NCBI RefSeq assembly: GCF_000344805.1
Contig: NC_020453.1
Location: 434,001-498,000, forward strand
Length of the DNA stretch: 64,000 bases
Direction of reading: 5' to 3'
Source of the DNA: Bradyrhizobium oligotrophicum S58
GTDB taxonomy: Bacteria > Pseudomonadota > Alphaproteobacteria > Rhizobiales > Xanthobacteraceae
Within the stretch, counting starts at the first letter, position 1. Each line of letters starts with the position of its first letter. The position numbers were made by a program, and so were the translations under genes. The notes under the pieces are model-generated. The model was not told the origin of the DNA. It searched no databases and worked only from the letters and a program-made list of their open reading frames with translations. This document shows positions 1 to 9,762 of the stretch, piece after piece.

Positions 1-562
<562 letters not shown>

Positions 563-617
563 GCGCCGTTTCAGGCGCTCGCTTCACCCTCACCGCAACG
601 CTTTTAGAGAAAGCACG

Positions 618-1502
618 ATGTCCATCCTCATCGACAAGAATACCAAGGTCATCTGCCAGGGCTTCACTGGCAAGAACGGCACCTTCCACTCCGAGGCGGC
701 GATCGCCTACGGCACCAAGATGGTCGGCGGCACCTCGCCCGGTAAGGGCGGCTCCACCCATCTCGGCCTGCCGGTGTTTGACACCGTCAAGGAGGCCCGC
801 GAGGCCACCGGGGCCGACGCCTCGGTGATCTACGTGCCGCCGCCGGGCGCAGCCGACGCGATCTGCGAGGCGATCGACGCCGAGATCCCGCTGATCGTCT
901 GCATCACCGAGGGCATCCCGGTGCTGGACATGGTCCGGGTGAAGCGCTCGCTGCAGGGCTCCAAGTCGCGCCTGATCGGGCCGAACTGCCCGGGCGTCAT
1001 GACCGCCGGCGAGTGCAAGATCGGCATCATGCCGGCCAACATCTTCAAGCCCGGCTCGGTCGGCATCGTGTCGCGCTCCGGCACCCTGACCTATGAAGCG
1101 GTGTTCCAGACCACGTCGGAAGGCCTCGGCCAGACCACCGCGGTCGGCATCGGCGGCGACCCGGTCAAGGGCACCGAGTTCATCGAGATGCTGGAGATGT
1201 TCCTGGCCGACCCCAAGACGACCTCGATCATCATGATCGGCGAGATCGGCGGCTCGGCCGAGGAGGACGCGGCGCAGTTCATCAAGGACGAAGCCAAGCG
1301 CGGCCGCAAGAAACCGATGGTGGGATTCATCGCCGGCGTCACCGCACCTCCCGGCCGTCGCATGGGCCATGCCGGCGCCATCATCTCGGGCGGCAAGGGC
1401 GATGCGGGATCGAAGACCGCTGCGATGGAAGCGGCTGGTATTACAGTGTCTCCGTCGCCCGCGCGGCTCGGCAAGACGCTTGTCGAAAAGTTGAAATCCT
1501 GA
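618..1502 (+). CDS. sucD: Succinyl-CoA ligase alpha subunit
   Basis: This is the alpha subunit of succinyl-CoA synthetase: it binds CoA and carries the phosphohistidine. The 294-residue length is normal. The N-terminal CoA-binding Rossmann region has [14 protein letters not shown] near residues 16-29. The active-site histidine is H251 in [14 protein letters not shown], close to the C-terminus. The ATG at 618 follows an AGAAAG stretch and lies 55 bp after sucC, so the two are cotranscribed. A perfect hairpin follows before sucA. Confidence 0.98.
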   Translation: MSILIDKNTKVICQGFTGKNGTFHSEAAIAYGTKMVGGTSPGKGGSTHLGLPVFDTVKEAREATGADASVIYVPPPGAADAICEAIDAEIPLIVCITEGIPVLDMVRVKRSLQGSKSRLIGPNCPGVMTAGECKIGIMPANIFKPGSVGIVSRSGTLTYEAVFQTTSEGLGQTTAVGIGGDPVKGTEFIEMLEMFLADPKTTSIIMIGEIGGSAEEDAAQFIKDEAKRGRKKPMVGFIAGVTAPPGRRMGHAGAIISGGKGDAGSKTAAMEAAGITVSPSPARLGKTLVEKLKS

Positions 1503-1567
1503 TTCAGGACTTAGTGCTTTTCGGCGCGAATATTTACAAAGAATAAGGTAAACCGTCCTAACCCGAG

Positions 1568-1595
1568 CCTGACCCGCTTTCCCCAGCGGGTCAGG
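1568..1595 (+). terminator. Hairpin between sucD and sucA
   Basis: An 11-bp perfect stem (CCTGACCCGCT / AGCGGGTCAGG) with a 6-nt loop, followed 10 nt later by five T residues. It may be a partial terminator that sets the sucCD to sucA ratio, or an mRNA-stabilising 3' end. The T-run is not adjacent, so full termination is uncertain. Confidence 0.55.
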
Positions 1596-1642
1596 TATTG
1601 CGCCGTTTTTGATGGGCGCATCGAAATTACCAGGACGTCATC

Positions 1643-4600
1643 ATGTCTCGCCAAGATGCGAACGCCGCCTTCGCCCTGTCATCTTTTCTGCAGGGCACCA
1701 ATGCCACCTACATCGATGAGATCTACGCTCGCTACGAGAAGGACCCCGCTTCGGTCGACCCGGAGTGGCAGGAGTTCTTCAAGAGCCTGAAGGACGCGCC
1801 GGCCGACGTGCAGAAGAATGCGTCGGGCCCCTCCTGGGCGCGCAGCAACTGGCCGGTCTCCCCCCGCGACGAATTGACCTCCGCGCTCGACGGCAACTGG
1901 GCCGTGGTCGAGAAGAAGGTCGGCGAGAAGATCGCAGCCAAGGCGCAGACCAAGGGCGTCGAGCTGTCGGTGGCCGACGTCAACCAGGCCACCCGCGACT
2001 CCGTCCGCGCGTTGATGCTGATCCGCGCCTACCGCATGCGTGGCCATTTCCACGCCAAGCTCGATCCGCTCGGCATCGAGGCGCCGCGCAACCGCGAAGA
2101 GCTCGATCCCCGCTCCTACGGCTTCACGGAAGCCGACTACGACCGCAAGATCTTCCTCGACCACGTGCTCGGCCTCGAATACGGCTCCCTGCGCGAGATC
2201 GTTGCGATCTGCGAGCGCACCTACTGCCAGACGCTCGGCGTCGAGTTCATGCACATCACGAACGCGGCGCAGAAGGCCTGGATCCAGGAGCGCATCGAGG
2301 GGCCGGACAAGGAGATCTCGTTCACCCGTGAGGGCCGCCGCGCCATCCTGCAGAAGCTGATCGAGTCCGAGGGCTTCGAGAAGTTCTGCGACGTCAAGTT
2401 CACCGGCACCAAGCGCTTCGGTCTGGACGGCGGCGAGTCGCTGATCCCGGCGCTGGAGCAGATCATCAAGCGCGGCGGCAATCTCGGCGTGAAGGAGATC
2501 GTGCTCGGCATGCCGCATCGCGGCCGCCTCAACGTGCTGACCCAGGTCATGGGCAAGCCGCACCGGGCGCTGTTCCACGAGTTCAAGGGCGGCTCGGCCA
2601 ATCCGGACGCGGTCGAAGGCTCGGGCGACGTCAAGTACCACCTCGGCGCCTCGTCGGATCGCGAGTTCGACGGCAACCGCATCCATCTGTCGCTGACCGC
2701 GAACCCGTCGCATCTGGAGATCGTCGATCCCGTCGTGCTCGGCAAGGTCCGCGCCAAGCAGGACCAGCATGGCGATCCGCCGGACATGCGCATCTCGGTG
2801 CTGCCGCTGCTGATGCATGGCGACGCGGCGTTCGCCGGCCAGGGCGTCGTGGCGGAGTGCTTCGCACTGTCAGACCTGAAGGGCTACCGGACAGGTGGCT
2901 CGATTCATTTCATCGTCAACAACCAGATCGGCTTCACGACCTACCCGCGCTATTCGCGGTCGTCGCCCTATCCGTCCGACGTCGCCAAGATGATCGACGC
3001 GCCGATCTTCCACGTCAACGGCGACGATCCGGAAGCCGTCGTGTTCGCGGCCAAGGTGGCGATCGAGTTCCGGCAGAAATTCCACAAGCCCGTCGTCATC
3101 GACATGTTCTGCTACCGCAGGCATGGCCACAATGAGGGCGACGAGCCGGCCTTCACCCAGCCGGTGATGTACAAGAAGATCGGCGCCCATGCGTCGACCC
3201 TGGAGATCTACTCCAAGCGCCTGGTCGCTGAAGGCGTCATGACCGAGGGCGAGGTCGAGAAGGCCAAGTCCGACTGGCGCGCCCGTCTCGACGCCGAGTT
3301 CGAGGCCGGCACCTCCTACCGCCCGAACAAGGCCGACTGGCTCGACGGCAAGTGGGCGGGCTTCAAGTCCGCCGACCAGGAAGAGGAAGCGCGCCGCGGC
3401 GTCACCGGCGTCGAGCTCGACCGCCTCAAGGAGATCGGCCGCAAGATCACCAAGGTGCCGGACGGCTTCCGCGTGCACCGGACGATCCAGCGCTTCCTCG
3501 AGAACCGCGCCAAGGCGATCGACAGCGGGGCAGGGCTCGACTGGGCAACCGGCGAGGCGCTGGCGTACTGCTCGCTGCTGCTCGAAGGCCACAAGGTTCG
3601 TCTGTCCGGCCAGGACAGCGAGCGCGGCACCTTCTCGCAGCGTCACTCCGTCCTGATCGATCAGGAGGACGAGAGCCGCTACACGCCGTTCAACCATCTG
3701 GCGCCGGAGCAGGGCCACTTCGAGGTCATCAACTCGCTGCTCTCGGAAGAAGCCGTGCTCGGCTTCGAATACGGCTACTCGCTCGCCGAGCCGACCGCGC
3801 TCACCTTGTGGGAGGCGCAGTTCGGCGACTTCGCCAATGGCGCACAGGTGCTGTTCGACCAGTTCATCTCGTCGGGCGAGCGCAAATGGCTGCGCATGTC
3901 GGGCCTCGTCTGCCTGTTGCCACACGGCTATGAGGGCCAGGGCCCCGAGCATTCCTCGGCACGCCTCGAACGCTATCTGCAGATGTGCGCCGAGGACAAC
4001 ATGCAGGTGGTCTATCCGACCACGCCGGCGAACTACTTCCACGTGCTGCGCCGGCAGCTGCATCGCGAGATCCGCAAGCCGCTGATCGTGATGACGCCGA
4101 AGTCGCTGCTGCGCCACAAGCGCGCCGTATCGCGGCTTGAGGAGCTCGCCAAGGATACGACCTTCCACCGCATCCTGTACGATGACGCCCAGATGCAGGC
4201 GGACGACAAGACCAGACTGGTGCCGGACGATCAGATCCGCCGCATCGTGCTGTGCGCGGGCAAGGTCTATTACGACCTCTACGACGAGCGCGAGAAGCGT
4301 GGGCTCAACGACGTCTATCTGATGCGCGTCGAGCAGCTCTATCCGGTGCCGCTCAAGGCGCTGGTCGCCGAGCTCGGCCGCTTCAAGAACGCCGAAGTGG
4401 TGTGGTGCCAGGAAGAGCCGCGCAACATGGGCGCCTGGCACTTCATCGAGCCGTATCTCGAGTGGGTGCTGAACCAGACCGGCGGCAAGAGCAAGCGTCC
4501 GCGCTATGCCGGCCGTGCCGCGTCTGCAGCGACCGCCACGGGTCTGATGTCGAAGCATCTCGCCCAGCTGAAGGCGCTGCTCGACGAAGCCTTGAACTGA
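1643..4600 (+). CDS. sucA: 2-oxoglutarate dehydrogenase E1 component
   Basis: This is the thiamine-diphosphate-dependent E1 of the 2-oxoglutarate dehydrogenase complex: it decarboxylates 2-oxoglutarate and passes the succinyl group to the lipoyl arm of SucB. Its 985 residues match the family. The N-terminal segment with FLQGTNATYIDEIYARYE is the E2-docking region. GMPHRGRLNVL begins at residue 288-289. The ThDP/Mg site runs from GDAAFAGQG near 393 to NNQIGFT near 427, and FEYGYSL and the EGQGPEHSS motif mark the pyrimidine domain. The ATG at 1643 gives the usual N-terminus MSRQDANAAF. sucB follows after a hairpin. Confidence 0.98.
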   Translation: MSRQDANAAFALSSFLQGTNATYIDEIYARYEKDPASVDPEWQEFFKSLKDAPADVQKNASGPSWARSNWPVSPRDELTSALDGNWAVVEKKVGEKIAAKAQTKGVELSVADVNQATRDSVRALMLIRAYRMRGHFHAKLDPLGIEAPRNREELDPRSYGFTEADYDRKIFLDHVLGLEYGSLREIVAICERTYCQTLGVEFMHITNAAQKAWIQERIEGPDKEISFTREGRRAILQKLIESEGFEKFCDVKFTGTKRFGLDGGESLIPALEQIIKRGGNLGVKEIVLGMPHRGRLNVLTQVMGKPHRALFHEFKGGSANPDAVEGSGDVKYHLGASSDREFDGNRIHLSLTANPSHLEIVDPVVLGKVRAKQDQHGDPPDMRISVLPLLMHGDAAFAGQGVVAECFALSDLKGYRTGGSIHFIVNNQIGFTTYPRYSRSSPYPSDVAKMIDAPIFHVNGDDPEAVVFAAKVAIEFRQKFHKPVVIDMFCYRRHGHNEGDEPAFTQPVMYKKIGAHASTLEIYSKRLVAEGVMTEGEVEKAKSDWRARLDAEFEAGTSYRPNKADWLDGKWAGFKSADQEEEARRGVTGVELDRLKEIGRKITKVPDGFRVHRTIQRFLENRAKAIDSGAGLDWATGEALAYCSLLLEGHKVRLSGQDSERGTFSQRHSVLIDQEDESRYTPFNHLAPEQGHFEVINSLLSEEAVLGFEYGYSLAEPTALTLWEAQFGDFANGAQVLFDQFISSGERKWLRMSGLVCLLPHGYEGQGPEHSSARLERYLQMCAEDNMQVVYPTTPANYFHVLRRQLHREIRKPLIVMTPKSLLRHKRAVSRLEELAKDTTFHRILYDDAQMQADDKTRLVPDDQIRRIVLCAGKVYYDLYDEREKRGLNDVYLMRVEQLYPVPLKALVAELGRFKNAEVVWCQEEPRNMGAWHFIEPYLEWVLNQTGGKSKRPRYAGRAASAATATGLMSKHLAQLKALLDEALN

Positions 4601-4615
4601 ACCTGCCTTTGAGAG

Positions 4616-4638
4616 GCGCCCCGCGATCTGCGGGGCGC
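4616..4638 (+). other. Hairpin between sucA and sucB
   Basis: A perfect 9-bp stem (GCGCCCCGC / GCGGGGCGC) closes a GATCT loop, 16 bp after the sucA stop. There is no T-run, so it looks more like an mRNA 3'-stabilising or processing structure than a terminator. Confidence 0.5.
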
Positions 4639-4736
4639 AAGTACACCGCGTTGATCGTCCGTCCCGCATCGCTTGCGCGCCGCAAGGCGATGACGGTCGG
4701 GCTTTATGACCGCACGGGTTATTGAGGATAGAGACC

Positions 4737-5969
4737 ATGACTGAAATTCGCGTTCCGACGCTGGGTGAATCCGTCACCGAAGCCACCATCGGCCGCTGGT
4801 TCAAGAAGGCCGGCGACGCGGTGGCGGTCGACGAGCCGCTCGTCGAGCTCGAGACCGACAAGGTGACGATCGAGGTCCCCGCGCCGTCGGCCGGCACCTT
4901 GGGTGAGATCATCGCTAAGGATGGCGAGACCGTCGCGGTCGGCGCGCTGCTCGGCCAGATCACCGATGGCGCAGCCGCCGCCAAGCCGGCCGCTGCCGCC
5001 CCGGCTCCGGCAAAGCCGGCCGCGGCCGCCCCGCCGGCTCCCGCTCCCGCCAAGGCGCTGCCCGCCGATACGCCACAGGCCCCGTCGGTGCGCAAGCTCT
5101 CTGCTGAAAGCGGCGTCGATGCCACCACCGTTCCGGGCTCCGGCAAGGACGGCCGCGTCACCAAGGGCGACATGCTGGCCGCGATCGAGCGCGCCGCCTC
5201 GGCGCCGACTCCGGTCAATCAGCCGGCTGCTTCGGTACAGGTCCGCGCGCCGTCGCCCGCCGATGACGCCGCCCGCGAGGAGCGCGTCAAGATGACCCGG
5301 CTGCGCCAGACCATCGCGCGCCGCCTCAAGGACGTGCAGAACACCGCGGCGATGCTCACGACCTTCAACGAGGTCGACATGACCAACGTGATGGCGTTGC
5401 GCAGCCAGTACAAGGATGTGTTCGAGAAGAAGCACGGCTCCAAGCTTGGCTTCATGGGCTTCTTCACCAAGGCCGTCGTGCAGGGGCTCAAGGACATCCC
5501 GGCCGTCAACGCCGAGATCGACGGCAACGATCTCATCTACAAGAACTACTATCACATCGGCGTCGCCGTCGGTACCGACAAGGGCCTGGTCGTGCCGGTG
5601 GTGCGCGACTGCGACCACAAGTCGATCGCCGACATCGAGAAGGGCATCGCCGATTTCGGCCGCCGCGCCCGCGACGGCCAGCTCAAGATCGACGAGATGC
5701 AGGGCGGCACCTTCACGATCACCAATGGCGGCATCTACGGCTCGCTGATGTCGACCCCGATCCTGAACGCGCCGCAGTCCGGCATCCTCGGCATGCACAA
5801 GATCCAGGAGCGCCCCGTGGTGATCGGCGGCAAGATCGAGGTGCGGCCGATGATGTATCTGGCGCTGTCCTACGACCATCGTGTCATTGACGGCAAGGAA
5901 GCCGTGACCTTCCTGGTGCGCGTCAAGGAGAGCCTGGAAGATCCGGCGCGGCTGGTGCTGGATCTCTGA
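4737..5969 (+). CDS. sucB: Dihydrolipoyl succinyltransferase E2 component
   Basis: This is the E2 core of the 2-oxoglutarate dehydrogenase complex, which transfers succinyl from lipoate to CoA. It has 410 residues. Residues 1-77 form one lipoyl domain, with the lipoylated lysine in [12 protein letters not shown]. An Ala/Pro linker follows (about 80-115), then the peripheral-subunit-binding domain ([12 protein letters not shown] to DGRVTKGDM) and the catalytic domain, with H381 in [13 protein letters not shown]. The ATG at 4737 sits behind GAGGATAGAG. An in-frame ATG 15 bp upstream is less likely because it lacks such a site. Confidence 0.98.
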   Translation: MTEIRVPTLGESVTEATIGRWFKKAGDAVAVDEPLVELETDKVTIEVPAPSAGTLGEIIAKDGETVAVGALLGQITDGAAAAKPAAAAPAPAKPAAAAPPAPAPAKALPADTPQAPSVRKLSAESGVDATTVPGSGKDGRVTKGDMLAAIERAASAPTPVNQPAASVQVRAPSPADDAAREERVKMTRLRQTIARRLKDVQNTAAMLTTFNEVDMTNVMALRSQYKDVFEKKHGSKLGFMGFFTKAVVQGLKDIPAVNAEIDGNDLIYKNYYHIGVAVGTDKGLVVPVVRDCDHKSIADIEKGIADFGRRARDGQLKIDEMQGGTFTITNGGIYGSLMSTPILNAPQSGILGMHKIQERPVVIGGKIEVRPMMYLALSYDHRVIDGKEAVTFLVRVKESLEDPARLVLDL

Positions 5970-5991
5970 GCCACGCGACGACTTGACGAAT

Positions 5992-6017
5992 TGAGGCGCG
6001 CCTGGCAGCGCGCCTCA
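5992..6017 (+). other. Hairpin between sucB and the SDR gene
   Basis: A 10-bp stem (TGAGGCGCGC / GCGCGCCTCA) with a 6-nt loop, 22 bp after the sucB stop and without a T-run. It is the third strong hairpin in this operon. Confidence 0.5.
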
Positions 6018-6035
6018 GACCTAACGGGGGCCATC

Positions 6036-6782
6036 ATGACCGACAGGGTTGCAGTGATCACCGGCGGCAGCCGCGGCATCGGCCGCGCCACTGCCCTTGC
6101 TGCCGCATCGCGGGGCTTCAAGATCGTGGTCGGCTACGCCTCCAACGAGGCCGCGGCGCAGAGCACGGTGGCCGCGATCGAGGCCAAGAACGGCAAGGCG
6201 ATCGCAGTCAAATGCGACGTCGGCCGCGAGCATGACATCCTGGCGCTGTTCAAGGCGGCCGACAAGTTCGGCACGCTCGGTGCTCTCATCAACAATGCCG
6301 GCATCGTCGGTCCGACCTCGCGCGTCGACGAGATGAGCGCCGAGCGCATCGAGCGGCTGATGGCGGTCAATGTCACCGGCAGCATCCTGTGCGCCCGTGA
6401 GGCCGTGAAGCGGATGTCGACGCGGCATGGCGGGCAGGGCGGCGTCATCATCAACCTGTCGTCGGTCGCCGCCAAGCTCGGCTCGCCCAACACCTATGTC
6501 GACTACGCCGCCTCCAAGGGCGCGATCGATTCCTTCACCATCGGACTGGCCCACGAAGTTGCGAGCGAAGGCATCCGCGTCGCCGCCATTCGCCCGGGCC
6601 TGATCGACACCGACATTCACGCCTCCGGCGGCGAGCCTGATCGCGCCCATCGCCTCGCGCCGATGGTGCCGATGAAGCGCGTCGGCACCGCGGAGGAAAT
6701 CGCCAATGCCATCGTCTGGCTGCTGTCGGACGAGGCCTCCTATGTCACTTCGGCCATTCTCGACGTGTCGGGCGGACGCTGA
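6036..6782 (+). CDS. SDR-family NAD(P)-dependent oxidoreductase
   Basis: A classical short-chain dehydrogenase/reductase of 248 residues. The Rossmann nucleotide-binding motif TGGSRGIG is at residues 9-16, NNAG follows in the middle, and the catalytic YxxxK is Y157/K161 in YAASKGAID, preceded by the catalytic serine in NLSSVAAKLG. The C-terminus ends ILDVSGGR, as in FabG-like enzymes. The substrate cannot be read from sequence. Its position between sucB and lpd suggests cotranscription with the 2-oxoglutarate dehydrogenase genes, but a functional link is not shown. The ATG at 6036 is 66 bp after sucB. Confidence 0.93.
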   Translation: MTDRVAVITGGSRGIGRATALAAASRGFKIVVGYASNEAAAQSTVAAIEAKNGKAIAVKCDVGREHDILALFKAADKFGTLGALINNAGIVGPTSRVDEMSAERIERLMAVNVTGSILCAREAVKRMSTRHGGQGGVIINLSSVAAKLGSPNTYVDYAASKGAIDSFTIGLAHEVASEGIRVAAIRPGLIDTDIHASGGEPDRAHRLAPMVPMKRVGTAEEIANAIVWLLSDEASYVTSAILDVSGGR

Positions 6783-6827
6783 CGACCGTCATTATCTCTG
6801 ACTTGCAAGCTTACGGAACATTCGATC

Positions 6828-8231
6828 ATGGCATCCTACGATCTCGTCGTCATCGGCACCGGACCCGGTGGGTATGTCTGCGCCATCCGCGCAGCGCAGC
6901 TCGGCTTGAAGGTGGCCGTGGTCGAGAAGAACGCGACCCTCGGCGGCACCTGCCTGAACGTCGGCTGCATGCCCTCGAAGGCGCTGCTGCACGCGTCCGA
7001 GCTGTTCGAAGAGGCCGGGCATTCCTTCGCCAAGATGGGCATCAAGGTGCCGGCGCCCGAGATCGATCTGCCGGCGATGATGAACTTCAAGCAGCAGGGC
7101 ATCGACGGCAACGTCAAGGGCGTCGAGTTCCTGATGAAGAAGAACAAGATCGACGTGCTCGTGGGCAAGGGCAAGGTCCTCGGCACCGGCAAGCTGCAGG
7201 TCACAGGCAATGACGGCGCAGCTCAGACCGTCGAAACCAAGAACATCGTGATCGCCACCGGCTCGGACATCGCGCGCCTGAAGGGCATTGAGATCGACGA
7301 GACGCGCATCGTATCCTCGACCGGCGCGCTGTCGCTGGAGAAGGTGCCGTCGAGCCTCCTGGTGGTCGGCGCCGGCGTGATCGGGCTCGAGCTCGGCTCG
7401 GTGTGGCGCCGCCTCGGCGCCAAGGTCACCGTGGTCGAATTCCTCGACCGCATCCTGCCCGGCATGGATGGTGAGATCGCCAAACAGTTTCAGCGCATCC
7501 TCGAGAAGCAGGGTTTTGCGTTCAAGCTCGGCGCCAAGGTCACCGGCGTCGACACGTCCGGCGCCACGCTGTCGGCCACGATTGAGCCTGCTGCCGGTGG
7601 TGCTGCTGAGAAGATCGAAGCCGACGTCGTGCTCGTCGCGATCGGCCGCGTGCCCTACACCGACGGGCTCGGCCTGCAGGAGGCCGGCGTCGTCCTCGAC
7701 AATCGCGGCCGCGTTCAGATCGATCATCATTTCGCGACCAGCGTGCCCGGCGTCTACGCCATCGGCGACGTCGTCGCAGGGCCCATGCTGGCGCACAAGG
7801 CCGAAGACGAAGGCGTTGCGGTCGCAGAGATCCTCGCGGGCCAGGCGGGCCATGTGAACTACGACGTCATTCCGGGCGTGGTCTACACGACTCCCGAAGT
7901 GGCCTCTGTCGGCAAGACCGAGGACGAGCTGAAGCAGGCGGGCACAGCCTATACCGTCGGTAAGTTTCCGTTTACCGCGAATGGTCGCTCCAAGGTCAAT
8001 CAGACCACTGACGGTTTCGTGAAGATCCTTGCCGATGCGAAGACGGATCGCGTGCTCGGCGCCCACATCATTGGCCGCGAGGCCGGCGAAATGATTCACG
8101 AAGCCGCCGTATTGATGGAGTTCGGTGGCTCTGCCGAGGATCTGGCACGCACCTGCCACGCGCATCCGACGCGCTCGGAGGCCGTCAAGGAAGCCGCGCT
8201 TGCGGTGGGCAAGCGTGCCATCCATATGTGA
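6828..8231 (+). CDS. lpdA: Dihydrolipoyl dehydrogenase E3
   Basis: This flavoprotein reoxidises the dihydrolipoyl group of SucB, passing electrons to NAD. The 467 residues are typical. The FAD-binding GTGPGG is at residues 10-15, and the redox-active disulfide is C42/C47 in [13 protein letters not shown]. The NAD-binding [10 protein letters not shown] lies mid-protein, and a second FAD contact is YAIGDV. The acid-base pair sits in [10 protein letters not shown] near the C-terminus. Position after sucAB favours service to the 2-oxoglutarate complex, although E3 can be shared with other complexes. Confidence 0.97.
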   Translation: MASYDLVVIGTGPGGYVCAIRAAQLGLKVAVVEKNATLGGTCLNVGCMPSKALLHASELFEEAGHSFAKMGIKVPAPEIDLPAMMNFKQQGIDGNVKGVEFLMKKNKIDVLVGKGKVLGTGKLQVTGNDGAAQTVETKNIVIATGSDIARLKGIEIDETRIVSSTGALSLEKVPSSLLVVGAGVIGLELGSVWRRLGAKVTVVEFLDRILPGMDGEIAKQFQRILEKQGFAFKLGAKVTGVDTSGATLSATIEPAAGGAAEKIEADVVLVAIGRVPYTDGLGLQEAGVVLDNRGRVQIDHHFATSVPGVYAIGDVVAGPMLAHKAEDEGVAVAEILAGQAGHVNYDVIPGVVYTTPEVASVGKTEDELKQAGTAYTVGKFPFTANGRSKVNQTTDGFVKILADAKTDRVLGAHIIGREAGEMIHEAAVLMEFGGSAEDLARTCHAHPTRSEAVKEAALAVGKRAIHM

Positions 8232-8360
8232 TCGACGCCCGGCGGCGTGATCGGCGGGCGCGACAAAATGGCCCACCGGTGACGCTGAACCAAACGGCAA
8301 GGTGTGAGGTCCTATCGTCATGGCGGCCTCGCACCTGAGGCCGGGCGGAGATGGAGTTCG

Positions 8361-8903
8361 ATGCTGCGCCGCCTGCTTCAGCCGTTCTGGATCCTGCTCG
8401 CGATCATCTTCCTGATCGAAGCCTGGCTGTGGGATCATCTCGAGCCGATCGTGGCGCGCATCGTCGCCGCGATTCCGCTGCGTACGCTCAAGCACTGGCT
8501 CGCGGCGCGTATCGAGACGCTGTCGCCGGCGCTGACCCTGATCGTGTTCGTCGTGCCGGTCGTGCTGCTGTTTCCGCTCAAGCTGCTCGGCATGTGGCTG
8601 TTGATGCACCATCAGTGGAAACTGGCGCTCGTCACCATCGTGTTCGGCAAGATGGTCGGCGTTGGTATCACCGCCTTCATCTTCGACGTCACGCGCGGCA
8701 AGCTGCTGCAGATGGGCTGGTTCGCCTGGCTGTATGACAACGTGCTCGCGCTGCGCAGGAAGGCAGCGGCGCTGGTCGATCCGGTCAAGCAACGTGTCCG
8801 TGACGTCGTGGGCGACCTGCTCCGCAGCAACACCCGCGGCTGGTCCATCCGCGTGCTTCGCCAGATCCAGCGCTTCCGCCGCAGCGTTCAGCAGGCAAGG
8901 TGA
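8361..8903 (+). CDS. Small inner-membrane protein of unknown function
   Basis: A 180-residue protein I cannot assign to a function. It has an N-terminal hydrophobic segment (about 8-25, PFWILLAIIFLIEAWLW), a second pair near 55-75 (LTLIVFVVPVVLLFPL) and another near 90-115. The C-terminal third is strongly basic and probably cytoplasmic. The ATG at 8361 follows GGAG at 8347-8350; a longer in-frame start at 8304 would add an Arg-rich stretch unlike a membrane N-terminus. It is 129 bp after lpdA and may be its own unit. Confidence 0.8.
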   Translation: MLRRLLQPFWILLAIIFLIEAWLWDHLEPIVARIVAAIPLRTLKHWLAARIETLSPALTLIVFVVPVVLLFPLKLLGMWLLMHHQWKLALVTIVFGKMVGVGITAFIFDVTRGKLLQMGWFAWLYDNVLALRRKAAALVDPVKQRVRDVVGDLLRSNTRGWSIRVLRQIQRFRRSVQQAR

Positions 8904-8950
8904 CCAAGCCAGGTCCATTGGGCGGCTTGCTTGACTTCGTCTTCGCCGTT

Positions 8951-9074
8951 GTCATTCCGGGTTTCAATCGTCAGCGCGCTGACGATTGAACCGGTAATCC
9001 CGAGGTTGTTGAGACCTACTGCAAGCCAAATTCGAGATTCCGGGTTCAAGGCCTGCGGCCTTGTCCGGAATGAC
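8951..9074. repeat. Intergenic palindromic element (GTCATTCCGG family)
   Basis: The element is bounded by GTCATTCCGG and its inverse CCGGAATGAC. Inside is a near-perfect palindrome around CAATCGTCAGCGCGCTGACG. It lies between two convergent genes (8361-8903 and 9090-9680). A related element with the same ends is at 21666-21816. Such REP-like sequences are frequent in Bradyrhizobium intergenic DNA. Confidence 0.7.
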
Positions 9075-9089
9075 GGAGTTCGTTCGTGG

Positions 9090-9680
9090 CTAATGCAGAT
9101 GCAGCAGGTGCGGCTGGAACAGGCCGAGGATCGTCATTGCGATACCGATCAGCGCGAGCCCTCCGGAGGCCCAGGCCAGAATGATCATGCCGGTGATGAT
9201 CGTCGCCGACGCCAGCACGATGCCGATCTGGAAAGCGGCCGACGCCAATTCGTAGTGGTGATATTTCGCCGTCGCCTCGTCGCGCTCGTGCTCGGCGTGC
9301 TTGGCGCGTTCAGCGAGCTGCTCGCTGCCTTCGCCGGTCTCCGGCTCCGAACGGTAACGGGCGGCATTCTTCTGCCAGTCGTCGATCTGCTTCTGCAAGC
9401 TGGCCTTGGTCGCCTCGTCGGGCAACGCCGGCAGATTGAGCTTGCCCTGTTCGGCGGCGGTCTGCACCACCGTGCGCCGCACCGTCTTGGCCTGGAAGAA
9501 GGCCCAGAGGTTGGACGCCTCGACGTTCTTGCTGATCGATTCGGTCTGCGCGCCCTTGCCGAGCGTCTCCGACAGCGCCAGGAACAGCGCGATGACGGCG
9601 ATCAGCAGCGCGATCTTCTTGTTCTCGCCCGACGCGTGCTCGGCATGCTCGGCATGCTCCATGCTCTCATGTGCGCTCAT
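9090..9680 (-). CDS. DUF4337-family membrane protein
   Basis: A 196-residue protein resembling the DUF4337 family. Its N-terminus is acidic and histidine-rich (MSAHESMEHAEHAEHASGE). A first membrane helix follows (about 24-38, IALLIAVIALFLALSE), then a charged middle with EASNLWAFFQAKTVRRT, and two C-terminal helices (about 150-172 and 176-195). The WAFFQAK motif is what suggests the family. Function is unknown. It faces away from xerC, which is 82 bp upstream on the same strand. Confidence 0.85.
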   Translation of the reverse strand: MSAHESMEHAEHAEHASGENKKIALLIAVIALFLALSETLGKGAQTESISKNVEASNLWAFFQAKTVRRTVVQTAAEQGKLNLPALPDEATKASLQKQIDDWQKNAARYRSEPETGEGSEQLAERAKHAEHERDEATAKYHHYELASAAFQIGIVLASATIITGMIILAWASGGLALIGIAMTILGLFQPHLLHLH

Positions 9681-9762
9681 CTGTTCCCCTCCGGATCAAG
9701 CAACCGAGACGATTGCCGGAACCAGGGGGACAGCGCAAGCGAAACGATATGAACGAAAAATG

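Noticed and set aside
2870..5218. A 782-codon open frame on the minus strand across sucA and sucB
   Set aside because: High GC keeps antisense frames open; its translation is His/Arg/Leu-rich with no domain, while sucA and sucB on the plus strand are unmistakable.
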